Positions 32,947-41,539 of a DNA stretch of 64,000 bases are shown piece after piece. Numbering within the stretch: position 1 is the first letter of the stretch; each line of letters starts with the position of its first letter. Under the pieces are notes generated by a model. It had not been told where the DNA came from, did not search any database, and saw only the letters and a program-made list of their open reading frames with translations. Source of the DNA: Chrysaora quinquecirrha (Eukaryota; Cnidaria; Scyphozoa; Semaeostomeae; Pelagiidae). Location: NCBI GenBank assembly GCA_014526335.1, contig JACTAT010000341.1, forward strand, positions 62,001 through 126,000, given 5' to 3'. Both the position numbers and the translations under genes were made by a program.

Positions 32947-33551
32947 TGTGAGGCGTTGTTCCTCTTAGGCACGGTTTCTTGAGTGGTAGGCCAATAAAAC
33001 AAAGAATACACCAAGAAATGTTTCCTTCAAACACAAATCTTGATAATCAAAGTAACTATAATATTACTTTCGCAAGTATTTACAGTACTATGACAACATG
33101 GTCTTTTGCAAACACCCCGTATACTGGTGAGTTTCACAACTGAACTTACTTAAGATGGATACTTTCTTTTATACTAACCTATGAGCGGTAAAATAACTGT
33201 AAGAAGAATATTGCTAACGACAGGGGGTTTATTTGTCGCTACGATAGGTCTTAAGATGCGTAAAGGCAATGCAAGGTAATTTTGGCTGTTGTGCGAATGC
33301 TGCGGCCGCACCTAGTATGCTACAGATGTCATACTAAGTGATGTCTTACTACTTAATCTTTACAATTACAGTTAGTCATACTTAACGACAACGATTAATT
33401 CCTTTCGCAAATGTAAAACAAACAATGCCGACAATAGCTACTGAAATCTAAATGCGTAAAGTAAAGAGATATTAAAATGAATGAGAGTAAAAGAAGTAAA
33501 AATGTACGCATGCAAGCGAGGCTGTGCGTGCTGAGGACTAGCACTATTACA
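32947..33551 (-). repeat. Gypsy 5' LTR (minus-strand element)
   Basis: Would hold the element promoter. On the element strand the sequence right after it reads TTGGTGACAGTGTCGGGG (inverse of about 32929-32946), whose TGG start is a plausible tRNA primer-binding site; the primer tRNA was not identified. Confidence 0.92.
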
Positions 33552-33807
33552 CTCTCACCACAATTTTCCAAAAATCTCCATTGTCGAAAATTCTACCAAA
33601 ATTATTGTAATAAATATAGTATCAAATATACCCTCAGACAATGGAGATGGGACGTTGTAGGGTTCAAGGTGGCGTGTATATGTGGAGTTGAGGGCATCAA
33701 AACAAATCGCCAGGCACCCTTTAGGACATTGAGATCGCGGTGCTTAGACAAGCTGTACACATCACCACACTAACTGGATATCAATGAACCGTGCTTAAGT
33801 ATAGCAT

Positions 33808-33880
33808 GGTGAGATAGCTCAGTCGGTAGAGCGTCTGTCATGAAAACAGGAGGCCACGAGTTCGAAGCTCGCTCTCACCA
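33808..33880 (+). tRNA. tRNA-like unit 1 (atypical anticodon loop)
   Basis: Folds as a 73-nt cloverleaf: acceptor GGTGAGA/TCTCACC, D stem GCTC/GAGC, anticodon stem TCTGT/ACAGG with one G-T pair, T stem ACGAG/CTCGC with one mismatch. Loop CATGAAA puts TGA at positions 34-36 but has A, not T, at 33. TTTT follows within 10 bases. Confidence 0.5.
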
Positions 33881-34128
33881 CAGTTTTCCAAAAATCTCCA
33901 TTGTCGAAATTTCTACCAAAATATAGTATCAAAATATAGTATCAAAATATACCATTAGACAATGGAGATGGAAAGTTGTGGGGTTAAAGGTGGCGTGTAT
34001 ATGTGGAGTTGAGGGAATCAAAACAAATCGCTGGGCACCGTTTAGGACATTGAGATCGCGGTGCTTAGACAAGCTGTACACGTCACCATACTAACTGGAT
34101 ATCAATGAACCATGCTTAAGTATGGCAT

Positions 34129-34201
34129 GGTGAGATAGCTCAGTCGGTAGAGTGCCTGTCATGAAAACAGGAGGCCGTGAGTTCGAAACTCGCTCTCACC
34201 A
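34129..34201 (+). tRNA. tRNA-like unit 2
   Basis: Same cloverleaf with anticodon stem CCTGT/ACAGG. The D stem has GAGT instead of GAGC, and the T arm reads GTGAGTTCGAAACTCGC with a full TTCGAAA loop, the most canonical T loop of the set. TTTT follows. Confidence 0.5.
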
Positions 34202-34449
34202 CAATTTTCCAAAAATCTCCATTGTCGAAAATTCTACCAAAATTATTCTAATAAATATAGTATCAAAATATACCATCAGACAATGGAGATGGAAAGTTGT
34301 GGGGTTAAAGGTGGCATGTATAGGTGGAGTTGAGGGCATCAAAACAAATCGCCGGGCACCGTTTAGGACATTGAGATCGCGGTGCTTAGACAAGCTGTAG
34401 ACGTCACCACACTAACTGGATATCAATGAACCATGCTTAAGTATAGCAT

Positions 34450-34522
34450 GGTGAGATAGCTCAGTCAGTAGAGCGCCTGTCATGAAAACAGGAGGCCGCG
34501 AGTTCGAAGCTCGCTCTCACCA
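34450..34522 (+). tRNA. tRNA-like unit 3
   Basis: Full cloverleaf with paired acceptor, D, anticodon (CCTGT/ACAGG) and T (GCGAG/CTCGC) stems. The A box has one change (TCAGTCAGTAG). TTTT follows within 10 bases. Confidence 0.52.
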
Positions 34523-34770
34523 CAATTTTCCAAAAAATTTCATTGTCGAAAATTCTACCAAAATTATTATAATAAATACAGTATCAAAATATACCGTCAG
34601 AAAATGGAGATGGAAAGTTGTGGGGTTAAAGGCGGCATGTATATGTGGAGTTGAGGGCATCAAAACAAATCGCCGGGCACCGTTTAGGATATTGAGATTG
34701 CGGTGCTTAGACAAGCTGTACACGTCACCACACTAACTGGATATCAATGAACCATGCTTAAGTATAGCAT

Positions 34771-34843
34771 GGTGAGATAGCTCAGTCGGTAGAGCGCCTG
34801 TCATGAGAACTGGAGGCCGCGAGTTAGAAGCTCGCTCTCACCA
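34771..34843 (+). tRNA. tRNA-like unit 4, degenerate anticodon and T arms
   Basis: The anticodon stem is broken (CCTGT/ACTGG) and the loop is CATGAGA. The B box is damaged (GAGTTAGAAGC). Units 4 and 6 share these changes. Acceptor and D stems are intact. Confidence 0.42.
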
Positions 34844-35091
34844 CAATTTTCCAAAAATCTCCATTCTCGAAAATTCTACCAAAATTATTGTAATAAATAT
34901 AGTATCAAAATATACCATCAGACAATGGAGATGGAAAGTTGTGGGGTTAAAGGTGGCATGTATAGGTGGAGTTGAGGGCATCAAAACAAATCGCCGGGCA
35001 CCGTTTAGGACATTGAGATCGCGGTGCTTAGACAAGCTGTAGACGTCACCACACTAACTGGATATCAATGAACCATGCTTAAGTATAGCAT

Positions 35092-35164
35092 GGTGAGATA
35101 GCTCAGTCGGTAGAGCGCCTGTCATGAAAACAGGAGGCCGCGAGTTCGAAGCTCGCTCTCACCA
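35092..35164 (+). tRNA. tRNA-like unit 5
   Basis: All four stems pair (GGTGAGA/TCTCACC, GCTC/GAGC, CCTGT/ACAGG, GCGAG/CTCGC). The A and B boxes match consensus well. This is the best-preserved copy together with unit 0. Confidence 0.55.
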
Positions 35165-35412
35165 CAATTTTCCAAAAAATTTCATTGTCGAAAATTCTAC
35201 CAAAATTATTATAATAAATACAGTATCAAAATATACCGTCAGAAAATGGAGATGGAAAGTTGTGGGGTTAAAGGCGGCATGTATATGTGGAGTTGAGGGC
35301 ATCAAAACAAATCGCCGGGCACCGTTTAGGATATTGAGATCGCGGTGCTTAGACAAGCTGTACACGTCACCACACTAACTGGATATCAATGAACCATGCT
35401 TAAGTATAGCAT

Positions 35413-35485
35413 GGTGAGATAGCTCAGTCGGTAGAGCGCCTGTCATGAGAACTGGAGGCCGCGAGTTAGAAGCTCGCTCTCACCA
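35413..35485 (+). tRNA. tRNA-like unit 6, degenerate
   Basis: Carries the same anticodon-stem and B-box changes as unit 4. It is the last unit; its spacer stops after about 67 bases at 35552. Confidence 0.42.
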
Positions 35486-35552
35486 CAATTTTCCAAAAAT
35501 CTCCATTCTCGAAAATTCTACCAAAATTATTGTAATAAATATAGTATCAAAA

Positions 35553-36119
35553 TAATTCATATTTATATTTATACTGCATTTTGCCAGGCTTCAGTTTATT
35601 GAATGACTATTTTTTGATGTTGGGGACTCACAGGACATTATCATTGGATGTTTGTTGAAAAAGGTATCTTCTAATTACAGGCAAACAGCATGTTTAATCT
35701 TTCATCTGTTTAAATCATTAAACCTTTTATTTTCAGGCAATGAACTTACATTAGGCATTGGCAAAATTAGATTTAAGTTCATTAGATTACAAACAAAATA
35801 CCTGTTGGTGCTCCTTTTCTCTGTTACTTACTGTACTTATGTACCTCCAGGTGACTATTCCAATTGTTTGTGAGAATTTAAATTATATTTATAATCTCTG
35901 CCCTAGGTAACTTGGGATGGAGAATGGCAAGATGGATCAGCAAGGTCTACAGGATAGGAAGTTGAACAGATTAATAGTTATGTTTCACGCCTTTGAGGCA
36001 CTACCAAGCATAAGATACCTGACAGTCAGCTAGAGAACTATTTCTGTTCTCTTTTGATTGTACATATATGACTTAAAGTTGGCTTTTCGCTCAGTTTGAA
36101 TTAATGTGTGTTTTTGCTT
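35553..36119. other. unassigned stretch after the tandem array
   Basis: AT-rich sequence with no recognisable gene. The 73-codon frame at 35652-35873 has no known motif. Confidence 0.5.
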
Positions 36120-36121
36120 TG

Positions 36122-37259
36122 CAGACAGAGAAGACCATTTGACCAAGCATATGATGGGCTGGAACAAACAAAAAATCAGCAAAATGCCTGTTGACCTATA
36201 CAAATGCTACGAAAGGGTAAATTTCTTTTTTGCTTCAAAGCTGTAGATTGATGTACCTTCTTTTAGATAACCTTCCATCTTGTTCATGACAAAACAATTA
36301 CTACCTCTATTAGTAAAGATTCTCAACCATTTTGTTATGCAAAACGATATAATGTGTCAAAATTTTTAATCCTTTTCTTTGTGCCACAATTGCAGAAAGG
36401 TTTTGACTAGATGTCAACAAAGTTTTGTAATGCCAACATCATCTTTAATCAGCATAGTTAGCCTGTTGTTGTCATATTTCAGATCAAAGTTTCAAACAAA
36501 GACATTGGAAGATCTTAACCAAGAACTTGAAAATATCGGAATGAGTCAGGCAAGCCTTGATAAAAATACCCTGGATATCAAATGACTGGCACAAGGCAAG
36601 TAATCGAGTGACCAAGTAGGCTGTTATCGTGTTTACTCATATAATTCATTGTCTGCCAAGATCTTCTTAAATATGTAGACTGGATTATTTATATGGAAAG
36701 TGTTTGTTGTAAACAAAATTTTCTGGATACCATAGCACCAAGAGGTACCTAGAAATCGACAAGTACTTGGCATTATTGTGTTTATTTTCATGCTGCTGGG
36801 ATGGAACATGACTCTATGCTTCCAGGCTTTGCAATTGAGGAAGAACATAGGAACTAATAATGTCTTCGTTTAATCTATATGATCTGAAATGCTTATGCTT
36901 ATGCCTATGCATAGGAGAGAATCGTTAAAAAAAAATGAAAAAAAATAAACAGAGCTTTTGCTGAAATAATTTACCATGCCCACGCTCCATGAAAAGCATG
37001 CTTTATTTGTTAGTTTAATAACTTACATATGAAGTCCAATGTTATTATAAGCTTTGCTCTTTCTGAGCTTCACTTGCTGTAAATTGTATTTCAAATATCA
37101 TCTTTTGTTAATCTCAGCCATTTTGTCCCATTCTCTTTTATATATAATCAATGCTTCCTTTTATCAGGGACTGGCAAGGAAATCTCTTCTAAGCTTGCCA
37201 AACTGGAGGAACTGGTTGTTTTGTTCTCACTTTTAAATGGAAGGAACTCGTTACCAGTT
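36122..37259 (+). other. possible exons of an unidentified gene
   Basis: Three exon-like pieces bounded by plausible splice signals. 36125-36218 follows a ttgcag and reads REDHLTKHMMGWNKQKISKM before GTAAAT. 36482-36582 follows a tttcag and reads FQTKTLEDLNQELENIGMSQ to a stop. 37169-37259 follows a tatcag and reads TGKEISSKLAKLEELVVLFS to a stop. The phases do not join cleanly, so they are not one intact transcript. I recognise no family; chance open stretches remain possible. Confidence 0.25.
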
Positions 37260-38458
37260 TGAATCGAAACTCCAGAAAGTTTGCATGCAGCTTTCATACT
37301 GTGTATGGATCAAGTCTCATTTAAAAAAATATCCAGGAAAAAAGAAGAACAACAGAAAAGATTTATACATCTTCTTAGCCGTTTGGGAGACTGTAATGCT
37401 AGTTTAAATGATGATAAAAACGACATGCTGTGGTTGCTGAAGGAAACCCACTAACGTTCCTTAGAAACGAGTTGTTTTTCCTTCCATAATGCACTTTTCA
37501 TTTATGGCTAAGAAAATAGAAGGTTTGTTCTTTAGCATGATAGTTTTAATGATGACCAACTTGGAATTGATCTTACCTTTTCATTCTCATGTTTGGTGAT
37601 GAACACAGGAAATAAAAGAACATATTTTGCTCAATGGGGTCTAATGTTTGCAAAATAAAAAATTCTGTACGTTTCTTGAATTACTGGCCATTTGAGAGTC
37701 AGGGTTTCTTATAAAAATTTCTTGTAAAACAATAAAGCTTCTTGCAAGAGAGTCTTGGCTTCTTATAAAAAGTTTCTTATTAAAGAATAAGTGCAATATG
37801 TTGTTTTCTTTTTATTAATGTCAGAGGAGTCATTACGCCCAGGGAATTGGTGGGTGCTTGAAGACTTCCATTTACATGAAAGTTGTAACGTGAGGTTAAC
37901 ATATTGCTTTTCTTGGACTTGCTTGTGATTGGGTTATATTTCTGTGTTGTTTTGTATTGTTCCTTGTTGAGAAATGACTATTATGTAAACAACTTTTTCA
38001 TTTGTTTAATGAATTTTTGTATCGTACACCCCAACGGCCCATGATTTTCACAATGAGTTTGTTTGGGAAAACCCTACAACACGCTCGTCTGTGATTCATT
38101 GATCATGGCGATTTTCACAAAATCTGCTTGTTTTGGATATATTTACGTATTAAGCTCATATTCATGTGTGACTCATTAATGCGTGTATCTTCCGTATGTG
38201 CCTTGAAGAGTTCCACTTACGTGTAAATTTTAGCGTAAGGTCCTAATTGGTTAAAATATTCCTTTATACTGACTTTCTTGTGATTGGTTTATATTTTTGT
38301 GATATTTCGTATTTCTTGTTGAGAATGAGTAATGCGAATAAGAATTCTGTGACACAATGATTGCAGTCACTTGCTTGTAGTCGCAAGAATTGCTACTATC
38401 ATAACCCATAGAAAGGAAAAATTAATTCCTTTCTTAAGTCATAATTTTATTCGGTTAT
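37260..38458. other. unassigned stretch
   Basis: No gene recognised. A diverged direct repeat is visible: segments near 37810-37990 and 38200-38345 share 'CTTGTGATTGG(G)TTATATTT' and neighbouring words. Confidence 0.45.
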
Positions 38459-38699
38459 CATGGAGAAGAAGGACGAGTTCACCGTCGATGAGTCAAATGA
38501 TATGAAAACAGAAGGGAAACAGCAAAAAATGAAGTGAAAGGGAAAGATAAGAACAAATTGGTGTCAAGCAGTTGGAAGAAGATTTCGCTGTGATGAGAGT
38601 GATAGATGAATACAAGCAGACAGGAAAATATCCGTCTGATATATCGCATACAAAAAAGGGAAGTTATGAAAATTTGCTGACAAATATGTTATCCGTGGT
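38459..38699 (+). pseudogene. coding-like remnant, family unknown
   Basis: An ATG at 38459 opens a charged frame (MEKKDEFTVDESNDMKTEG) that stops at 38536. Another frame then reads VKQLEEDFAVMRVIDEYKQT and GKYPSDISHTKKGSYENLL up to a GTATG donor-like site at 38699. The hydrophilic composition and the shift suggest a broken first exon. No family recognised. Confidence 0.3.
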
Positions 38700-39447
38700 A
38701 TGTTTTTCAATTTTATTCAATTAATAAGTCAATTCAATTAACTGTGTTATGTCTGGTCAACTTTTCACTAGGTTCGAAAATCCCCCCCTCCCCTCTTCCC
38801 CTTCCATAGGTATCTTGAAAAACATCCATAGGTATCTTTCTGTCTACATAGAACTGGGTCTAAATTCTGCCTTAGTTCTTTGTTTTGGTCTGTTTCTGAG
38901 GAGTTTCAGAAGAAAAAAGTTTTTAAAATGCCCAAAAATGTTTCCACTATTTCTCACAATATACATAGCCTAGTATACTGTATGCAACACAGGCTAAGAT
39001 ACTGTATGCAACACACAGGCAACACATGTATATACCTACAAATAATTTTTCAAGGCAATCAGATGTATGCAACAATCAAAAAGCAAACATGAAATGGTAA
39101 AAACTGAAAGGATTGCTGTGCTGACTGTCGTGAAAGTGCCAGAGGCATCACTGGACATGGTCAAACTATTGAGAACATATCAAATGTTTCAAATGGAAAA
39201 ACATGACCAAACACATAACATACTGGGTGAGTAGCATTGTTTGCGTTTTTGACTGAACATTAAGTTAATACCTATTATTAGGTGCCTGATTGCTGGGGGG
39301 TTTGAATAGGTCCGGGGCTGGAACTTTGTTCATAATGTAATTGGTGGGGGGTTGAAAAAAACAGGGGTCATAATAACCTTGACAAACGTCTCAAAATTGC
39401 TGAAAGGAAGTGTAAACAGGCCTTATAATACCTATATTCATTCATCA
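38700..39447. other. unassigned stretch
   Basis: No gene recognised. An 'ATACTGTATGCAACACA' word is duplicated around 38976-39015. Confidence 0.5.
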
Positions 39448-40385
39448 TTAGCTCCTTAGCCAAGGTGGCCGTGGGTGCACCCATGAATAGACAGCCTTTC
39501 TCCATTCCTCCCAGTCTTCTGCTAATCTTGTCAAGGTAGAACCTCCTTCTCCACTCCATTCTCTAAGATTACCAATCCAATTACCCTGTGGTCTTCCCCT
39601 TCCTTGGTTTCCTTCCATTCCACCTTCCATCACTGCTCTAGCTGTCCCACCTCCTCGGACAAGATGACCAAAATACTTGAACTTTCTCTTCCTAACCACG
39701 TCTACCAATCCTTCTGGTTCATATCTGCAAATTTCAGAGATATTTTTCTGTACCCACTCGTTTGTTTTTTTGTCTTTCCATGATACTCCCAACATTCTTC
39801 TGTATGTCTTCATCTCAAATGCTCTAAGCCTTTGCTCATCACGTTTACTAATTGTCCAACTCTCACAAGAGTACAATAAGTTAGCCATCACAATCGACCT
39901 CATCAGCAGCACTTTGTTCTTTAATATTATATTTTTCGCTTTCCAGATGTTATCTAACTTTGCCAATGCACTTGTACCTCTTCCTATTCTGATTCGAATT
40001 TCTTTTTCAGATTTTCCATTGTCTACAATTGTCGATCCCAGATATTTGAAGCTCTTAACTTGTTCCAGGTCTACTCCATCTATACTCACATTCACAACTT
40101 TCCCATTTATGTTCTCTTGTTTTCCAACAACCATTACCTTGCTTTTCTCTGTGCTTATCTCCATGCCAAATTTCTTCGCGGCAACTTCAAACCTCCTTGT
40201 CATCTCTCGAATACCATTTTCACTATCATTCATAATGTTGATGTCGTCTGCAAATCTCAAGACTATTAACTATCTCCCGACACACCTGACACCTCCATCA
40301 TAACCCTCTAAAGCATCTGTCATTATTCTTTCAAAGAACAGATTAAAGTACCTATATATGCTAAGGAAATCCAAAGTTCTACCAA
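39448..40385 (-). pseudogene. RTE-like LINE reverse transcriptase fragment
   Basis: Minus-strand frame starting near 40385 (FFERIMTDALEGYDGG), with an in-frame TAG near 40272, then LRFADDINIMNDSENG carrying the catalytic FADD. It continues with GMEISTEKSKVMVVG, VKSFKYLGSTIVDNG, LLYSCESWTISKRDEQRLRA and RRMLGVSWKDKKTNEWVQKN and ends with a Gly/Arg-rich tail and stop at 39448. This is the C-terminal half of an endonuclease-RT of the RTE type, 5'-truncated, as is common after incomplete LINE insertion. The final 270 codons are open, so the copy is fairly young. Confidence 0.83.
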
Positions 40386-41539
40386 ACATAGAGTGTACAT
40401 CTGAAACTTTAGGTGAAACTATTAAAGTGCTAGCAAACTAAGTAAAAGATATCTACGTCAATATAAATGCAAATCTTACTAGGCTGGGGATGCTAATAAG
40501 GTTGGGGGTGAGAACAATTTTCTAACAATTAATTAGTGGGGGGATGGCCATTATGCACCTTAGAGTATGTTACATCTACCAAAAAGCAAACTTTTTCTTA
40601 ACAGTATTTGACGTGGGTGAAATGCGTTATGGATGGGCAGCCATTGAAAACATAGATGTGGAGCTTCAGCCAATAAAGGTCATTTTAAGCAAATTTATTT
40701 CCATCATCAGTATTCCACTTACCATTAACCAAAAGCTACTAGCACCTATGGCAAGGCCGTCAGAAGAAATCTCAGATTGGGAGGAACAACTGAAAAGTAT
40801 ATGATGACGTAATTATTTTATGACATCATACTATTAATTTCAAAGTTATTGGGGATGAAGCCCCCCAGCTCCCTCGCTTCCTACATCCCTGTATAATGGG
40901 AAGGTTGAATGTAAAATTCCAGTTGTTTCAAGGGCAAGAAATTTAACCATATTGGTGCGGGCTAATTTTTGCTGGTTTTCACCAGGGGGGGGGGCGTTTT
41001 TAGCCACCTAGTTATCTCAGCAACCATACCATACATGAGGTTCACCCAACCATTGTTGGTCTAAAAATAGCATGACAATTGTGTAAGTTAAGTGATCAAA
41101 TTTTAAACAAAGGAACTACCTTTTTATGAAAGGCAGATAAATTTGTGGAAAAGTCAAGGACTTTCAGTCAGGTATTCCTGTTCAACAGCGAGCTGTATTC
41201 AGAGATACACTAGGAGGGGCAAAAAAGGCCCCCTGGTTCAAATTGGACCATGGACCAATACATCAAAGTTGCTTGTCATTTTTTGGGCCAAATATTGCAT
41301 TATCTTTCAATGTTTTTCGGGTTTATCCAAGTCATGAATTGCGATACATAAGTAAAGGAACAGAACCATCATTTTACAATCTTGCGTATAGGGAATGTTT
41401 CATCCCTACATTCAAAAACATTGGTTCCTATTCGTCTTTGTTTGTCCTATTCGTCTTTCTATATGCCATACATCAGCCCATCCCTGTTCATTGTCCATCG
41501 ATAATTGCAATGTTGATCAATGTGTTTTTTTCAGCACAG
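40386..41539. other. unassigned stretch before the integrase relic
   Basis: No gene recognised. A frame at 40608-40804 (following a taacag) reads VGEMRYGWAAIENIDVELQP; 41143-41440 has further open frames. They may be upstream exons of the Ginger-like gene but carry no diagnostic motif. Confidence 0.35.

Larger units (their letters stand above)
19484..33551 (-). mobile_element. chromodomain Gypsy LTR retrotransposon inserted in the tRNA-like array
   Basis: Two LTRs (19484-20097 and 32947-33551) with TGT...ACA ends enclose Gag, protease, RT-RNase H and integrase on the minus strand. The 4-bp duplication CTCT flanks it (19480-19483 and 33552-33555), and removing it restores the acceptor stem of tRNA-like unit 0. 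The total of 14068 bp shrinks to about 5.9 kb once the LINE at 20975-29105 is taken out. LTRs differ at several places in their first 100 bases, so the insertion is not recent. Frameshifts, an in-frame TAG and a deletion in Gag make it inactive. Confidence 0.95.
19334..35552 (+). repeat. tandem array of 321-bp units with tRNA-like heads, split by a Gypsy element
   Basis: The array starts within a unit at about 19334, is cut at 19483 by the Gypsy element and resumes at 33552. Heads start at 19416, 33808, 34129, 34450, 34771, 35092 and 35413; the five intervals between the last six are exactly 321 bp each, and the first interval is 320 bp once the Gypsy and one CTCT copy are removed. Each unit has a 73-nt tRNA-like sequence, a TTTT run a few bases later, a 248-bp spacer, and a hairpin just before the next head. 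Open frames in the spacers on both strands repeat with the unit and show no coding signature. Confidence 0.95.

Noticed and set aside
33477..35378. Repeated 60-98-codon frames on both strands
   Set aside because: They coincide with the 321-bp tandem unit, span the tRNA-like part and occur in both directions; an artefact of the repeat.
33808..35485. Functional serine (UGA anticodon) tRNA genes
   Set aside because: The variable region is short, position 33 is A, and two of the copies have broken anticodon stems; better treated as tRNA-like pseudogenes or SINE heads.
19334..35552. CRISPR-like array of regular repeats
   Set aside because: Units are 321 bp with conserved spacers and tRNA-like heads in a eukaryotic genome; there is no alternation of short repeats with unique spacers.
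39677..40303. 208-codon plus-strand open frame
   Set aside because: It is antisense to the RTE-like reverse transcriptase, whose minus-strand motifs (FADD and following blocks) are unambiguous.
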